Made by a program: the position numbers and the translations under genes. A stretch of DNA of 64,000 nucleotides from Rahnella aceris (GTDB lineage Bacteria; Pseudomonadota; Gammaproteobacteria; Enterobacterales; Enterobacteriaceae). Shown here one piece after another: positions 38,668 to 48,043 of this stretch. How positions within the stretch are numbered: the stretch's first letter is position 1; every line of letters begins with the position of its first letter. The stretch spans positions 1,798,001 through 1,862,000 of the forward strand of contig NZ_JAADJV010000001.1 in the NCBI RefSeq assembly GCF_011684115.1. The letters are read 5' to 3'. Under the pieces are notes generated by a model. The model saw only the letters and a list, made by a program, of their open reading frames with translations. It made no database searches and had not been told where the DNA came from.

Positions 38668-39540
38668 TCAGGATTCAAATTGTCCAAGCTGTTTTTGCAG
38701 GATGCGGTTATTCGCCAGGCGCTGTTCTACATCGTGACCGCGCAGTTCGAGCACCGCCGAGCACAACAGATTGAACAGGCAGCTTAGCGGCGCCATCGAG
38801 TCCCAGAACTGGCCGGTGTCGGTTTTCACCTGCAATAAATCCACCGGATAATCGCGCGCCCACGGACAGTAAATGTCGGTGATCAGTGCCACGTTCAGGC
38901 CGCGTTCACAGGCAGCTTCGCAATAAGTTTGCGCCATCTTCGAATAGGCACGGGTGTCGGTCACCACCAGATAAGGCTGCGCGAATTCCGAATTCAGGGA
39001 TTCGACATAGGTGCCGGAAAGCCCGTCGGCGAAATAGACTTTTGGCCGTAAGTACTCGAGATAACTGGAGAAGTTGTTGGCAATGCCGCGTACCGACTGG
39101 ATACCGAGAATAAACACCGCCTCCGCATCGGCCAGACGGCGGCTGACCTGTGCAAAACTGTCAGTTTGCGCCAGCTGATACACGTGATTAATGGCTTCGA
39201 GTTCGAGCGTCAGCGACTGTTGCAACTTTTCCTGCTGCGGCTGTTTGCTGCGTTCGCGATAAGCGCCCAGACGGTCGGTAACCACCCACGGCTGATATGA
39301 TGTGCCGCTTTGCAGGCGCAGCGTTTGCTTGAAGTGATCGAGATTGCGATAGCCGAGACTGCGCAGATATCGCCCGACAGAAATGCCACTGGTCGCCGCG
39401 CTGCGCGCAATGCTGTCCGCCGTTTCAAACGGGATCTGTGCAAGATTTGCCAGCAGATAGCTGGCAATGCGTTTGCCCGTGGGTGTCTGCCCGGCAAACG
39501 AGGCTTCGATTTGTTCAATCACATCCTGCGCTGGCTGCAT
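38668..39540 (-). CDS. MurR/RpiR family transcriptional regulator
   Basis: 290-aa regulator with an N-terminal RpiR-type HTH (about residues 1-77, SIARSAATSGISVGRYLRSLGYRNLDHFKQ) and a SIS sugar-phosphate-binding domain (about 125-255, VFILGIQSVRGIANNFSSYL). It directly precedes ddpX in the same direction, so it probably governs the ddp operon. E. coli ddp has no such linked gene. The family often senses cell-wall amino sugars (MurR senses MurNAc-6-P), which fits a peptidoglycan-recycling operon; the ligand is inferred. AGGGGA precedes the ATG. Confidence 0.88.
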   Translation of the reverse strand: MQPAQDVIEQIEASFAGQTPTGKRIASYLLANLAQIPFETADSIARSAATSGISVGRYLRSLGYRNLDHFKQTLRLQSGTSYQPWVVTDRLGAYRERSKQPQQEKLQQSLTLELEAINHVYQLAQTDSFAQVSRRLADAEAVFILGIQSVRGIANNFSSYLEYLRPKVYFADGLSGTYVESLNSEFAQPYLVVTDTRAYSKMAQTYCEAACERGLNVALITDIYCPWARDYPVDLLQVKTDTGQFWDSMAPLSCLFNLLCSAVLELRGHDVEQRLANNRILQKQLGQFES

Positions 39541-39580
39541 CAGTTAATCCCCTGTTGCTTCATTGTCAAAAAGCTAGCCG

Positions 39581-39598
39581 TTGTTAGTAAAATAACAA
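39581..39598. promoter_or_regulatory. Candidate operator of the ddp regulator
   Basis: TTGTTA-GTAAAA-TAACAA is an exact 6-bp inverted repeat 41 bases upstream of the RpiR-type gene start, a plausible autoregulatory site controlling the whole ddp unit. Confidence 0.45.
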
Positions 39599-39887
39599 TG
39601 CACGGGGTGTGCCAGTTTCGAAATATGAGTGAAATTTGTGCAGCAGATCTGAATTTATGACGATTTTATGGCCGGTGGCTGGCAAAAAACTTGCAGAATA
39701 ACGGCCAGAATAAAACTTACCGATAACCCCTGCACAACAATCAGGCAACTTGTGAATACTTTTAGTGCAATACAGACGTGAAAAGGCGTGACGTACAGAA
39801 AAATGGCAGAGGTTTTAATCACTTTGCCTTAATAGTCAACAAGTTGAATATTAAGAAAGCAGTCAGACAACTTTTTTCGTTAACCCT

Positions 39888-39916
39888 TTGACATGCCCAC
39901 AGGCAGTCGCTATTAT
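39888..39916 (+). promoter_or_regulatory. tRNA-Asn promoter
   Basis: Consensus TTGACA (39888-39893) and TATTAT (39911-39916) with 17-base spacing, followed by a GC-rich discriminator (TCGCCCCG). Confidence 0.88.
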
Positions 39917-39934
39917 TCGCCCCGTTCCAACGAT

Positions 39935-40010
39935 TCCTCTGTAGTTCAGTCGGTAGAACGGCGGACTGTTAATCCGTATGTCACTGGTTCGAGTCCAGTC
40001 AGAGGAGCCA
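39935..40010 (+). tRNA. tRNA-Asn (GTT)
   Basis: A 76-base tRNA: acceptor TCCTCTG pairs with CAGAGGA, discriminator G, encoded CCA. The anticodon GTT is at 39968-39970 in the loop CTGTTAA; the T loop is GGTTCGAGTCC. tRNA-Asn genes are common integration sites for genomic islands (general knowledge), and a catabolic island follows here. Confidence 0.96.
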
Positions 40011-40016
40011 AATTAG

Positions 40017-40056
40017 AAAGGCCCGCTTAAGGAAACTTAAGCGGGCCTTTTGCTTT
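40017..40056 (+). terminator. Terminator of tRNA-Asn
   Basis: AAAGGCCCGCTTAAG and CTTAAGCGGGCCTTT form a perfect 15-bp stem with a GAAA loop, followed by TGCTTTTT. Confidence 0.92.
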
Positions 40057-40122
40057 TTATGCGCCGGAGCCCCTGCCTGTATGGCGTTGAGGCAATCAGT
40101 GAGCATGAAAAACCTTCCCGAT

Positions 40123-40155
40123 GCATTTTCAGTTTCCCCTCCGCACCGGGAAAAT
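40123..40155 (+). repeat. 33-bp imperfect direct repeat, left copy
   Basis: Begins GCATTTTCAGTTTCCCC and ends CCGGGAAAAT. It matches 50771-50803 at 29 of 33 positions in the same orientation. The pair brackets the pal gene cluster and the orphan IIB gene. Confidence 0.7.
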
Positions 40156-40273
40156 TTGGTGGTCAGATTTGGGGTCAGGTGAGTTCGATTCGGGTTGATA
40201 CGGAACCAGGGCTTACCGGAGGTAAACCCTGCATTCTGGCTATTTGTGCGCAGAATATTCCCGCAGACAGAGC

Positions 40274-41932
40274 TTAACGTTGATAAATCCGTGTCTCATA
40301 GGGCCGTAAAATGTGCAGCGCTCCCTCCTCCTGATAGTTACCCAGTAGCAATTGCGCACCTTCCAGCACCAACTGTTGTGAATCAACCTCTTGTGGACAG
40401 GCGCTGAAATTACCGATCACCAGGATCTGCTGATTTTCCAGCGTACGCAGATAGGCGTAAATATGGGGGTCGGAAGGCAACAGGAGTTGATAGTTCCCCT
40501 CAATCAGCGCTGGCATCTGCCGCCGCAGGCGGATCAGCGCACGATAAAAATTCAGAACGGAATGGTTATCTTCGCGCTGCTGCGCGACGTTGATTTCGCG
40601 GTAATTGCTGTTTGCAGGAAACCAGGGCGTCACGGAGCTGAAACCGCCATGAATGCTGTGATCCCACTGCATCGGTGTACGTGAGTTATCGCGCCCGGTA
40701 CGGCTAAGAATTGCCAGAATGTCTGACTCCTCCATGCCCTGTCTGCGCATTTCACTCGCACGTTTTCTTGCGGCAACATCGTCAAAATCATCCAGGCTGG
40801 CGAAATGCGTATTGGTCATGCCGAGCTCCTGTCCCTGATAGATAAACGGCGTTCCTTTCATCAGGAAGTACATAGCCGCAATGGCAGTCGCACTCTCACG
40901 ATGATAGTTTTCCGCGTCGCCCCATCCTGACACCACGCGGGGAAGATCATGGTTCTCGACGTATAACGCATTCCAGCCTTTATTTTCCAGCAGCGTCTGC
41001 CAGCGCGTGAAAATATCTTTTAAGCCCATCAGATCGAGGCCAGACTGCGCTTTAGTGTGTTGACCGTCCTGCCACAGCTTTACGTGCTCAAACTGAAAGA
41101 TCATGTTCAGTCTGCCGCGCTGCTCACCAACCCATTCTTCGCCCTGTTCAGCGGTGACGCCGTTCATCTCACCGACGGTAACAATGTCGTAGCGGCTGAG
41201 TACCTGTTCACACATGTCATCGACGTAATCGAGCAATCCGTCATAATTCAGATGGCGTTCGAACGAAGGCACATAAGGGAGTCCCTGCGGATTAGGCATG
41301 TCACTGAATGCTGGCTCTTTTTTCATATGGCAGATAGCATCAATTCGGAAGCCGTCCACGCCTTTATCAAGCCACCAGCGCATCATGGTGTAAATGGCCG
41401 AGCGCACGCCGGGGTTCTCCCAGTTGAGATCCGGCTGCCTTTCAGAAAACAGATGTAAAAAGTACTGCCCGGTGGCCGCGCTATATTTCCAGGCGGACCC
41501 GTTAAAAATGCTCTCCCAGTTATTCGGCTCCCCACCCTGTTTACCGTCGCGCCAGATGTACCAGTCGCGTTTCGGATTATCGAGGGAGGAACCCGACTCC
41601 ACAAACCAGAGATGTTCATCAGAAGTATGATTAACAACCAAATCAATAATCAACCGCATCCCGCGCAGATGAACCTGCTTCAGCAGGTGGTCAAAATCGG
41701 CCATCGTGCCGAATTCTGCCATGATTTGCTGGTAATCGCTGATGTCGTAGCCGTTGTCGTCGTTGGGTGACTGATATATCGGACAGATCCAGATCAGATC
41801 GATCCCCAGATCCTTAAGATAATCGAGTTTTTCAGTTATGCCGTTAATATCGCCAATACCATCGCGGTTGCTGTCTTTGAAGCTGCGTGGATAGATCTGA
41901 TACGCCACGGCCTCTTTCCACCAGTTTGCCAT
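40274..41932 (-). CDS. palZ: GH13 alpha-glucosidase, probable palatinase/oligo-1,6-glucosidase PalZ
   Basis: Cytoplasmic GH13 glycoside hydrolase of 552 aa. The catalytic residues are visible: nucleophile D198 in DGFRID, acid/base E255 in VGEMNG, and transition-state D329 in VENHDL. The region-II QPDLNWENP motif near residue 168 is typical of oligo-1,6-glucosidase-like enzymes. No signal peptide and no RLDRD loop, so it is a hydrolase rather than a sucrose isomerase. As last gene of a palEFGHKQZ-type operon it corresponds to PalZ, the palatinase of Erwinia rhapontici (name assigned from gene order and family, from memory). Overlaps the preceding gene by the ATGA junction. Confidence 0.85.
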   Translation of the reverse strand: MANWWKEAVAYQIYPRSFKDSNRDGIGDINGITEKLDYLKDLGIDLIWICPIYQSPNDDNGYDISDYQQIMAEFGTMADFDHLLKQVHLRGMRLIIDLVVNHTSDEHLWFVESGSSLDNPKRDWYIWRDGKQGGEPNNWESIFNGSAWKYSAATGQYFLHLFSERQPDLNWENPGVRSAIYTMMRWWLDKGVDGFRIDAICHMKKEPAFSDMPNPQGLPYVPSFERHLNYDGLLDYVDDMCEQVLSRYDIVTVGEMNGVTAEQGEEWVGEQRGRLNMIFQFEHVKLWQDGQHTKAQSGLDLMGLKDIFTRWQTLLENKGWNALYVENHDLPRVVSGWGDAENYHRESATAIAAMYFLMKGTPFIYQGQELGMTNTHFASLDDFDDVAARKRASEMRRQGMEESDILAILSRTGRDNSRTPMQWDHSIHGGFSSVTPWFPANSNYREINVAQQREDNHSVLNFYRALIRLRRQMPALIEGNYQLLLPSDPHIYAYLRTLENQQILVIGNFSACPQEVDSQQLVLEGAQLLLGNYQEEGALHILRPYETRIYQR

Positions 41933-43587
41933 CAGAGACTCCCGATTAATAAAGCAAAAGATTCATAGGGTTGCAGTTGTAAACGCGCACCCAGTTGCTC
42001 ACGTGGCGCATAGTTACTGATCAGGCACTGGCCCTGCAACGACTGCAGGTTGTCCGGCACGTCAAGCGTCAGGGGTTCACGGGTGAAATTATTGATCACC
42101 ACCAGCGTCTGGTCGCCCGACGTGCGTAACCAGGCAAAAACCTGCGGATGGCTGTTGAAAATCTGCCTGAAGTCGCCGTGAACCAGCAGCGGTTGTTGCT
42201 TACGCAGCGCCACAAGTTTCTGGTAGTGGTAAAAAACAGAGTTGGGATCGTCAAGCGCCGCCGCCACGTTTATCTGTTTATAATTGGGATTCACGTCAAT
42301 CCAGGGCTGTGATGTTGTAAAACCAGCATGCTGACTGCTGTCCCACTGCATCGGCGTTCGGGCGTTATCGCGACCGTTGGCGTGGATCCCCCTCATCATC
42401 TCTTCGTGACTGACGCCTTCGGCCACCCGTTCCTGATACAAATTCAGACTTTCAATATCCCGATAGTCGTCAATACGCGGAAAACGCACGTTGGTCATGC
42501 CAATCTCTTCGCCCTGATAAATGTAAGGCGTGCCTTTAAGGCAGTGGAGCGCTGTGGCCAGCATTTTTGCCGACTCGACGCGATACTGACCTTCATCGCC
42601 AAATTTGGAAACGGCGCGTGGCAAATCGTGATTGCTCCAAAACAGCGAGTTCCAGCCGCGGTGGGCTAACGCTGTCTGCCATTTGTCGATAACAGCCTTG
42701 AAATGCAGCAGATCAAAGGGCTTGTTGCGCCACTTTCCATGATGTTCATCCCAGAAAAGCCTGACGTGCTCAAACTGAAAGACCATCGTCAGTTCCTGCC
42801 GCGCTTCGGCGCTGTAAAGCAGTGCATCTTCCGGCGTTGCACTCCACGTCTCACCAACGGTTATGCTGCCGTACGGGCCAAAGGTGGCGCGGTTCATCTG
42901 ATGAAGATAAAGATGCAGATTTTTACCGTTTGCCATGATCTGTTGATCGACATCTTTGCCGATCAGGTCAATAACATCCATTCTGAACCCGCCGATACCA
43001 CGCGCCAGCCACCGGTTCATCATCGCGTGGATGGCGGCACGTACGTCGGGATTTTCCCAGTTGAGATCGGGCTGGCGCGTTGAAAACTGGTGCAGATAAT
43101 ATTCCCCACTGGCCTTATCCAGTGTCCAGGCGCTGCCGCCAAAATGGGAACGTTGATCATTGGGCGGTCCGCCGTCAGCAGCCGGTTTGCGCCAGATGTA
43201 GAAATCACGGTAAGCACTGTTTTTTGATGTCAGCGCATCAATAAACCACGGATGCTCATCGGAGGTGTGATTGACAACCAGATCCATCAGAATGCCGATA
43301 TCCCGTGCTTTTGCTTCCGCGATCAGATGCTCCATTTCAGCCATCGAGCCAAAAATATCGGCAATATTCTCGTAATCGGAGATGTCATAGCCGTTATCGT
43401 CCATCGGCGAACGATAAACCGGCGACAGCCACAGCATATTGATGCCGAGCTGCTGCAAATAGTCGAGTTTACTGATGATGCCGTTGAGATCACCGGTACC
43501 GTCACCGTTACTGTCCATAAAGCTGCGCGGATAGACCTGATAAACCACGGCATCCTTCCACTGCTGTGCGCTGTGCATATCACTCAT
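41932..43587 (-). CDS. palQ: GH13 alpha-glucosidase, probable PalQ
   Basis: Second cytoplasmic GH13 enzyme, 551 aa, clearly paralogous to its downstream neighbour. Catalytic residues D204 (GFRMDV), E246 (VGETW) and D321 (SNHDLP) are present, as is RQPDLNWENP. Where the neighbour has GVDGFRID this protein has GIGGFRMD, so substrate preference (palatinose, trehalulose or isomaltose) may differ. It starts 22 bases after palK, with a GA-rich binding site. Name from operon order. Confidence 0.82.
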   Translation of the reverse strand: MSDMHSAQQWKDAVVYQVYPRSFMDSNGDGTGDLNGIISKLDYLQQLGINMLWLSPVYRSPMDDNGYDISDYENIADIFGSMAEMEHLIAEAKARDIGILMDLVVNHTSDEHPWFIDALTSKNSAYRDFYIWRKPAADGGPPNDQRSHFGGSAWTLDKASGEYYLHQFSTRQPDLNWENPDVRAAIHAMMNRWLARGIGGFRMDVIDLIGKDVDQQIMANGKNLHLYLHQMNRATFGPYGSITVGETWSATPEDALLYSAEARQELTMVFQFEHVRLFWDEHHGKWRNKPFDLLHFKAVIDKWQTALAHRGWNSLFWSNHDLPRAVSKFGDEGQYRVESAKMLATALHCLKGTPYIYQGEEIGMTNVRFPRIDDYRDIESLNLYQERVAEGVSHEEMMRGIHANGRDNARTPMQWDSSQHAGFTTSQPWIDVNPNYKQINVAAALDDPNSVFYHYQKLVALRKQQPLLVHGDFRQIFNSHPQVFAWLRTSGDQTLVVINNFTREPLTLDVPDNLQSLQGQCLISNYAPREQLGARLQLQPYESFALLIGSL

Positions 43588-43609
43588 GACTTTCTCTTCC
43601 CTAAACGGA

Positions 43610-44719
43610 TTAATGATTCATGGTCAGATGGCGATGGAACGCCCGACCGTGACTGTCGAACAGGTAACAGCGCTCCACCGGCAGCCGCACGCCAACGATC
43701 TCGCCAACCTGAATGGCTGAACGTTCTGCGTGACGGACCACCCAGGGTTCACTGGCATTGCCGTTATCCAGATACAACAGGGTTTCGTTGCCCATCTGCT
43801 CAACAAACATCACCTCTCCCTGATATTCACACTCTTCCCGATTGCCGCTGCGAATATGTTCCGGGCGAATACCCAAGTTCACGCTGCGGCCCTGTGCCGC
43901 TGCCGGCGTGGCAACAGGCAGAACCAGCGCCTTGCCGTTATCCAGCTCGACCACGCTTTGTTGTTCACCCGCCTGGCGCAGCGTGGCAGGAAGCAGATTC
44001 ATCTTCGGCGAACCGATAAACTGCGCCACAAACTCATTGGCAGGTTGGTCGTACAGCTCCAGCGGCGTGCCCACTTGCTCGATGTTGCCCTGATTGAGCA
44101 CCACAATACGGTCGGCAAGCGTCATCGCCTCGACCTGATCGTGGGTGACATAAATAATGGTGACGCCCAGACGTTTGTGCAGGGCCGACACCTCCATGCG
44201 CATCTGCACGCGCAGGGAAGCGTCAAGGTTTGAAAGCGGTTCGTCGAACAGGAACAGGCGGGGTTCACGGACGATGGCACGGCCAATCGCTACACGCTGG
44301 CGCTGGCCGCCGGACAAGTCTTTTGGCCGTCGCGCCAGCAGGGGTTCGAGCTGTAAAATACGTGCGCACTCACGCACGCGCTGGTCGATTTCGGATGCCG
44401 GATGGCGCGCAAGCTCCAGCCCAAACGCCATATTCTGATAGACGCTCATGTGCGGATAGAGGGCATATGACTGAAATACCATGCCAATGCCGCGTTCTGC
44501 TGGCGTGTCATCGTTCACATAGTTCCCGTCGATATACATGCCCCCGCCACTTATCTCCTCAAGCCCGGCAATCATCCGCAGTAGTGTTGACTTGCCGCAG
44601 CCGGAAGGCCCGACGATCACCACAAACTCTCCGCTTTTAATGTGCAGATCCAGCGATTTGATGACCTCTGTCTTTGCACCATAGCGTTTTTGAATCTTGT
44701 CCAAGGTCAGTTGCGCCAT
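43610..44719 (-). CDS. palK: Sugar ABC transporter ATPase, MsmK/MalK type (PalK)
   Basis: 370-aa CUT1-type ATPase: Walker A GPSGCGKST, signature LSGGQRQR, Walker B LFLFDEPLSNLD, then a C-terminal TOBE/regulatory domain (about 240-370) as in MalK, ending in RHLTMNH. I start at ATG 44719 (MAQLTLDKIQKRYG), 5 bases after GGAGG; the ATG 18 bases upstream lacks a site. It energises PalF-PalG. The MalK-like tail could bind a PTS protein, relevant given the linked IIB gene. Confidence 0.88.
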   Translation of the reverse strand: MAQLTLDKIQKRYGAKTEVIKSLDLHIKSGEFVVIVGPSGCGKSTLLRMIAGLEEISGGGMYIDGNYVNDDTPAERGIGMVFQSYALYPHMSVYQNMAFGLELARHPASEIDQRVRECARILQLEPLLARRPKDLSGGQRQRVAIGRAIVREPRLFLFDEPLSNLDASLRVQMRMEVSALHKRLGVTIIYVTHDQVEAMTLADRIVVLNQGNIEQVGTPLELYDQPANEFVAQFIGSPKMNLLPATLRQAGEQQSVVELDNGKALVLPVATPAAAQGRSVNLGIRPEHIRSGNREECEYQGEVMFVEQMGNETLLYLDNGNASEPWVVRHAERSAIQVGEIVGVRLPVERCYLFDSHGRAFHRHLTMNH

Positions 44720-44781
44720 ATTCCCCTCCGAATCCATGATGTTGTTATGCCGGAAGCTCCCGGCATCAATAGAGTCTGTCT

Positions 44782-46143
44782 TTATTTCAGATAGTTAAGC
44801 CATGGGCTCTGACGAGAAATCATCACATCCACCAGTTCTGGAATAGCACGGCATTTGTTGTTCACCGGGTCAACCAGCAGTGCCTGAATCACCAGATCGC
44901 GGGCCCCTTCAAGGATGGCCTCCGCCGTCAGGTCGTGGATGGCAACCTGATTACTGAGTAACCCGCCGATACCGGCCGGGACATCGATCTTGATCCCATG
45001 TACACCTTTCCGGTCAATAATCGCAGGCACTTCCACGGCGATAAACGCTGGCAGTTGTTTGATAAATCCGCGGTTCGGAATGTTGACGGCGGCCTCCTCA
45101 TAGCCTGAGTCGGTCAGAATTCCCTCGATGACGGGCACCACGCGCTCCTTCAACTTAAGCTCAATCTTCGGCTGCACCTCACCGAGGTAGTTACGATAGA
45201 AAGTATAAAAGTCGAGAATGCCGCGATGATCGCTGACCTCGCCCGCCCAGCTGATGTATTCGCCAAAATGGCTGTCGCCGGTGATAGGCAGGTGGTGAAA
45301 CTTCTCAAGGATTTCTTTGAATAACGTACGGTCTGCCCAGGGATACGAGCTGTCTTTGCCGCCGAGCGCATGACGTTCGGTGCTGCCTTCGGTTTCCACC
45401 CACTTACCGTGGGAGCGGGTATACGCCAGGATGTCGCTGTAACCCGGCAAAGTCGCGAAATAGTCCGGGGCTTTGGTCCTGACGTCGGCATACGCGTCTT
45501 TACCACTGTCTTTATACCGGGCTTCTAACAGCACGCTGAAGTGGTTGAGGCCACCCGAACGCAGATTCAGATTATCGAAGGAGGTTCCCAGCATTTCAGG
45601 CAGATAGCGCTCAAGGGACGCTATTTCGTGACACATGCCGACAAAATTCAGCTCAGGGAAGGCACGATGCACGGTGGTACAAATGCGGCTCATCGGATTG
45701 GAATAATTAAATATCCAGGCGTCAGGGCAAATGTTGGCCACGTCGGCGCAGATGTCCAAAATAGGCGGAATAATACGCAGCGCATGGAACAATCCCCCCG
45801 GGCCGCCGTTCTCGCCATAGACCTGCTGAATGCCATACTGCTGCGGGATCTGCCAGTCAAGATCCCACAGGGCAAAACGATCGCCCACCTCAATCGAGAT
45901 AATCACAAACCCGGCACCGCGCAACGCCGTGGCACGGTCAGTGGTCGCACTGACGATAAAGGGGAGATCTTCTTTTGCCAGGAAATCACGGGCCGTCTTT
46001 TCCGTTACCGCCAGCGAGGCCGGATTGATGTCATGGAGTACGATTTCACTGCCGTACAGCGCGGTGCTCTGGAAAATGTCACCCAGCGTATCGTAACCAA
46101 ACTGCGCACTGCCTGCGCCCACTAGAACAATTTTTGTAGCCAT
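44782..46143 (-). CDS. palH: GH4 family NAD+-dependent glycosidase (PalH)
   Basis: GH4 enzymes cleave by an NAD+-dependent redox-elimination route with a divalent metal. The nucleotide motif VGAGSAQFG is at residues 8-16, FNYSNPM at 145-151, and the metal ligands are C171 (GMCHE) and H201 (GLNHFS). The ATG at 46143 (MATKIVLVGAGS) gives 453 aa, normal for the family; the 50-residue upstream ORF is spurious. A GH4 enzyme in an ABC rather than PTS operon should act on a non-phosphorylated alpha-glycoside. Name from gene order in the E. rhapontici pal cluster. Confidence 0.85.
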   Translation of the reverse strand: MATKIVLVGAGSAQFGYDTLGDIFQSTALYGSEIVLHDINPASLAVTEKTARDFLAKEDLPFIVSATTDRATALRGAGFVIISIEVGDRFALWDLDWQIPQQYGIQQVYGENGGPGGLFHALRIIPPILDICADVANICPDAWIFNYSNPMSRICTTVHRAFPELNFVGMCHEIASLERYLPEMLGTSFDNLNLRSGGLNHFSVLLEARYKDSGKDAYADVRTKAPDYFATLPGYSDILAYTRSHGKWVETEGSTERHALGGKDSSYPWADRTLFKEILEKFHHLPITGDSHFGEYISWAGEVSDHRGILDFYTFYRNYLGEVQPKIELKLKERVVPVIEGILTDSGYEEAAVNIPNRGFIKQLPAFIAVEVPAIIDRKGVHGIKIDVPAGIGGLLSNQVAIHDLTAEAILEGARDLVIQALLVDPVNNKCRAIPELVDVMISRQSPWLNYLK

Positions 46144-46178
46144 ATTATTCGGGTCTCCTGACGATACTGATTGAGGCA

Positions 46179-47024
46179 TCAGCCTTTGACTGCGCCGTTG
46201 GTTAATCCACTGACAATGCGTCGCTGGAAAATAAGCACCAGCACCACAATGGGAAGCGTGACGATGACTGAGGAAGCCATGATGGCGCCCCATGGAAGTT
46301 CGAATTGGGAAGATCCTTGCAACATACTGATCGCCACGGGAACGGTTCGCTTGTCGCCGGAAATCACAAACGTCAGAGCAAACATAAATTCATTCCAGGC
46401 GCCGATGAACGCCAGCAGTCCGGTCGTCACCAGCGACGGCCCCATGATGGGCACAAAGATACGGCTGATAATGGTCCAGGTGCTGGCACCATCGACGATT
46501 GCCGCTTCTTCCAGCTCGACGGGAATCGCCTTCATAAAGGTGGTCAGCACCCAGATTGTGAAGGGTAATGAAAAGGTGGTGTAGGACAGGACCAGCGCGC
46601 CAAGCGAGTCATACAATCCCATAAACCGCACCAGCTCAAACATACCTGACAGCACAGCCACCTGCGGGAACATGGACACACAGAGAATGGTGAACAGCAG
46701 ATACTTTCGCCCTGTAAAACGAATGCGCGACAGCGCAAAAGCAGCCGTGATTGACACCAGCAGACACAGACCAACAGTGAGCGTTGCCACCACCGCCGAG
46801 TTAAAGAGGCTGCGGGCAATGCCGTTATCCATCAGCGCGGTCACGTAATTCCCCCAGTTCATTTCATCGGGCAACCAGATCACGGTGAACAGATTTGCCC
46901 CCGAACGTAGCGAGGTGATAACCGCGTAGTAGAACGGGAACAGGCAGATCAAACAGGCAAATGCAGATCCTGCAAAAATCAGTGAACGCTGTGCGAGTTT
47001 TTGCTGCTGACGATTCAGTTTCAT
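46179..47024 (-). CDS. palG: Sugar ABC transporter permease, MalG type (PalG)
   Basis: 281-aa membrane protein with six predicted helices and the MalG-type EAA loop ELEEAAIVDGASTWTIISRIFVPIMGPSLVT near residue 190. AGAGG precedes the ATG, two bases after the end of palF. Pairs with PalF as the CUT1 translocation pore. Confidence 0.88.
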   Translation of the reverse strand: MKLNRQQQKLAQRSLIFAGSAFACLICLFPFYYAVITSLRSGANLFTVIWLPDEMNWGNYVTALMDNGIARSLFNSAVVATLTVGLCLLVSITAAFALSRIRFTGRKYLLFTILCVSMFPQVAVLSGMFELVRFMGLYDSLGALVLSYTTFSLPFTIWVLTTFMKAIPVELEEAAIVDGASTWTIISRIFVPIMGPSLVTTGLLAFIGAWNEFMFALTFVISGDKRTVPVAISMLQGSSQFELPWGAIMASSVIVTLPIVVLVLIFQRRIVSGLTNGAVKG

Positions 47025-47026
47025 GA

Positions 47027-48007
47027 TTATTCCTCTCCATTGCGGCGGCGACCCAGCATCAGGAAGCAGGCTGCAATCCCTGCCACCATCATGAATACCA
47101 GTACCGACGCGGCGGAACCGGATCCCATCTCCTGATAACTCACCAGCAAATCTCGTGCATAACCCGACACCGACACGGTGGCTTCACTGTTGGAGGTCAG
47201 GATATAAATCAGATCAAACACCCGTAGCGCATCCATGACGCGGAAAATCAGCGCGACGATCATTGCCGGCATAATCAACGGCAGTGTGATTCGACGAAAA
47301 CGCTGCCAGGTATTGGCCCCGTCAATCCGCGCCGCTTCATACAGATCGCGCGGAATCAGCTGCAACGCGGCCAGCAGCATCAGCGCCATAAACGGTGTGG
47401 TTTTCCAGACATCGACGATGACCACCGCCCACATGGATAACCCCGGGTCTGCTACCCATGCCAGCGGGGAGTGAATAACCCCAAGCCTGAGCAACAGATT
47501 GTTCACCACCCCATACTGGTCATGGAACATCCAGCTCCACATTCTGGCGGACACAATCGTCGGGATCGCCCACGGCACCAGAATGGCGGTTCGCACCAGC
47601 CCCTGACCGCGAAACTTCTGGTTCATCAGCAAGGCAAGCAGCATGCCGAACACCAGTTCAAGCGACACCGACATCACACTGAAACGCAGCGTGTTACCAA
47701 CGGCCTTCCACCACAGCGGATCGGCCAGGACGCCGTAATAATGGGCACCGTCGGCCAGGTCAATGTAGTTGGTGAGGCCGACAAAACGGTAATCATCGGG
47801 CGAATCCAGCATGGCATCGGTGAAGCTGTAAAACAGTGTGCGGAACAGCGGCCAGCCTGCAACGGCGGCCAGTAACAGAAGAGATGGCGCCACCAGCAGC
47901 CAGGCGATACGGCTGCGGCGTAGCTGATAACCGGGCTTACTGCGCTTCACCGCGCGGCTGCCAACGTTATCGTCAGGAAGTGATAGTGAGGGTGTTTCTG
48001 GCTTCAT
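47027..48007 (-). CDS. palF: Sugar ABC transporter permease, MalF type (PalF)
   Basis: 326-aa membrane protein with a basic cytoplasmic N-terminus, six helices, and the EAA loop DLYEAARIDGANTWQRFRRITLPLIMPAM. GGAG lies 8 bases before the ATG. Confidence 0.88.
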   Translation of the reverse strand: MKPETPSLSLPDDNVGSRAVKRSKPGYQLRRSRIAWLLVAPSLLLLAAVAGWPLFRTLFYSFTDAMLDSPDDYRFVGLTNYIDLADGAHYYGVLADPLWWKAVGNTLRFSVMSVSLELVFGMLLALLMNQKFRGQGLVRTAILVPWAIPTIVSARMWSWMFHDQYGVVNNLLLRLGVIHSPLAWVADPGLSMWAVVIVDVWKTTPFMALMLLAALQLIPRDLYEAARIDGANTWQRFRRITLPLIMPAMIVALIFRVMDALRVFDLIYILTSNSEATVSVSGYARDLLVSYQEMGSGSAASVLVFMMVAGIAACFLMLGRRRNGEE

Positions 48008-48043
48008 GCGTCAAACTCCGGACCGTTAATGGGGACGCTGAAC

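Larger units (their letters stand above)
39541..39934. other. Intergenic region between the RpiR regulator and tRNA-Asn
   Basis: A 394-base AT-rich gap. It holds a palindrome near the regulator (listed separately) and the tRNA-Asn promoter at its right end. The rest contains no gene I can support. Confidence 0.6.

Noticed and set aside
40050..40277. 75-codon ORF downstream of tRNA-Asn as a possible integrase remnant
   Set aside because: No integrase motif (R-H-R-Y) is visible; part of it is the 33-bp repeat. Treated as non-coding.
40274..43587. Either GH13 gene as a sucrose isomerase (PalI)
   Set aside because: Both lack a signal peptide and the RLDRD-type product-specificity loop, and they are shorter than isomerases; they fit intracellular hydrolases.
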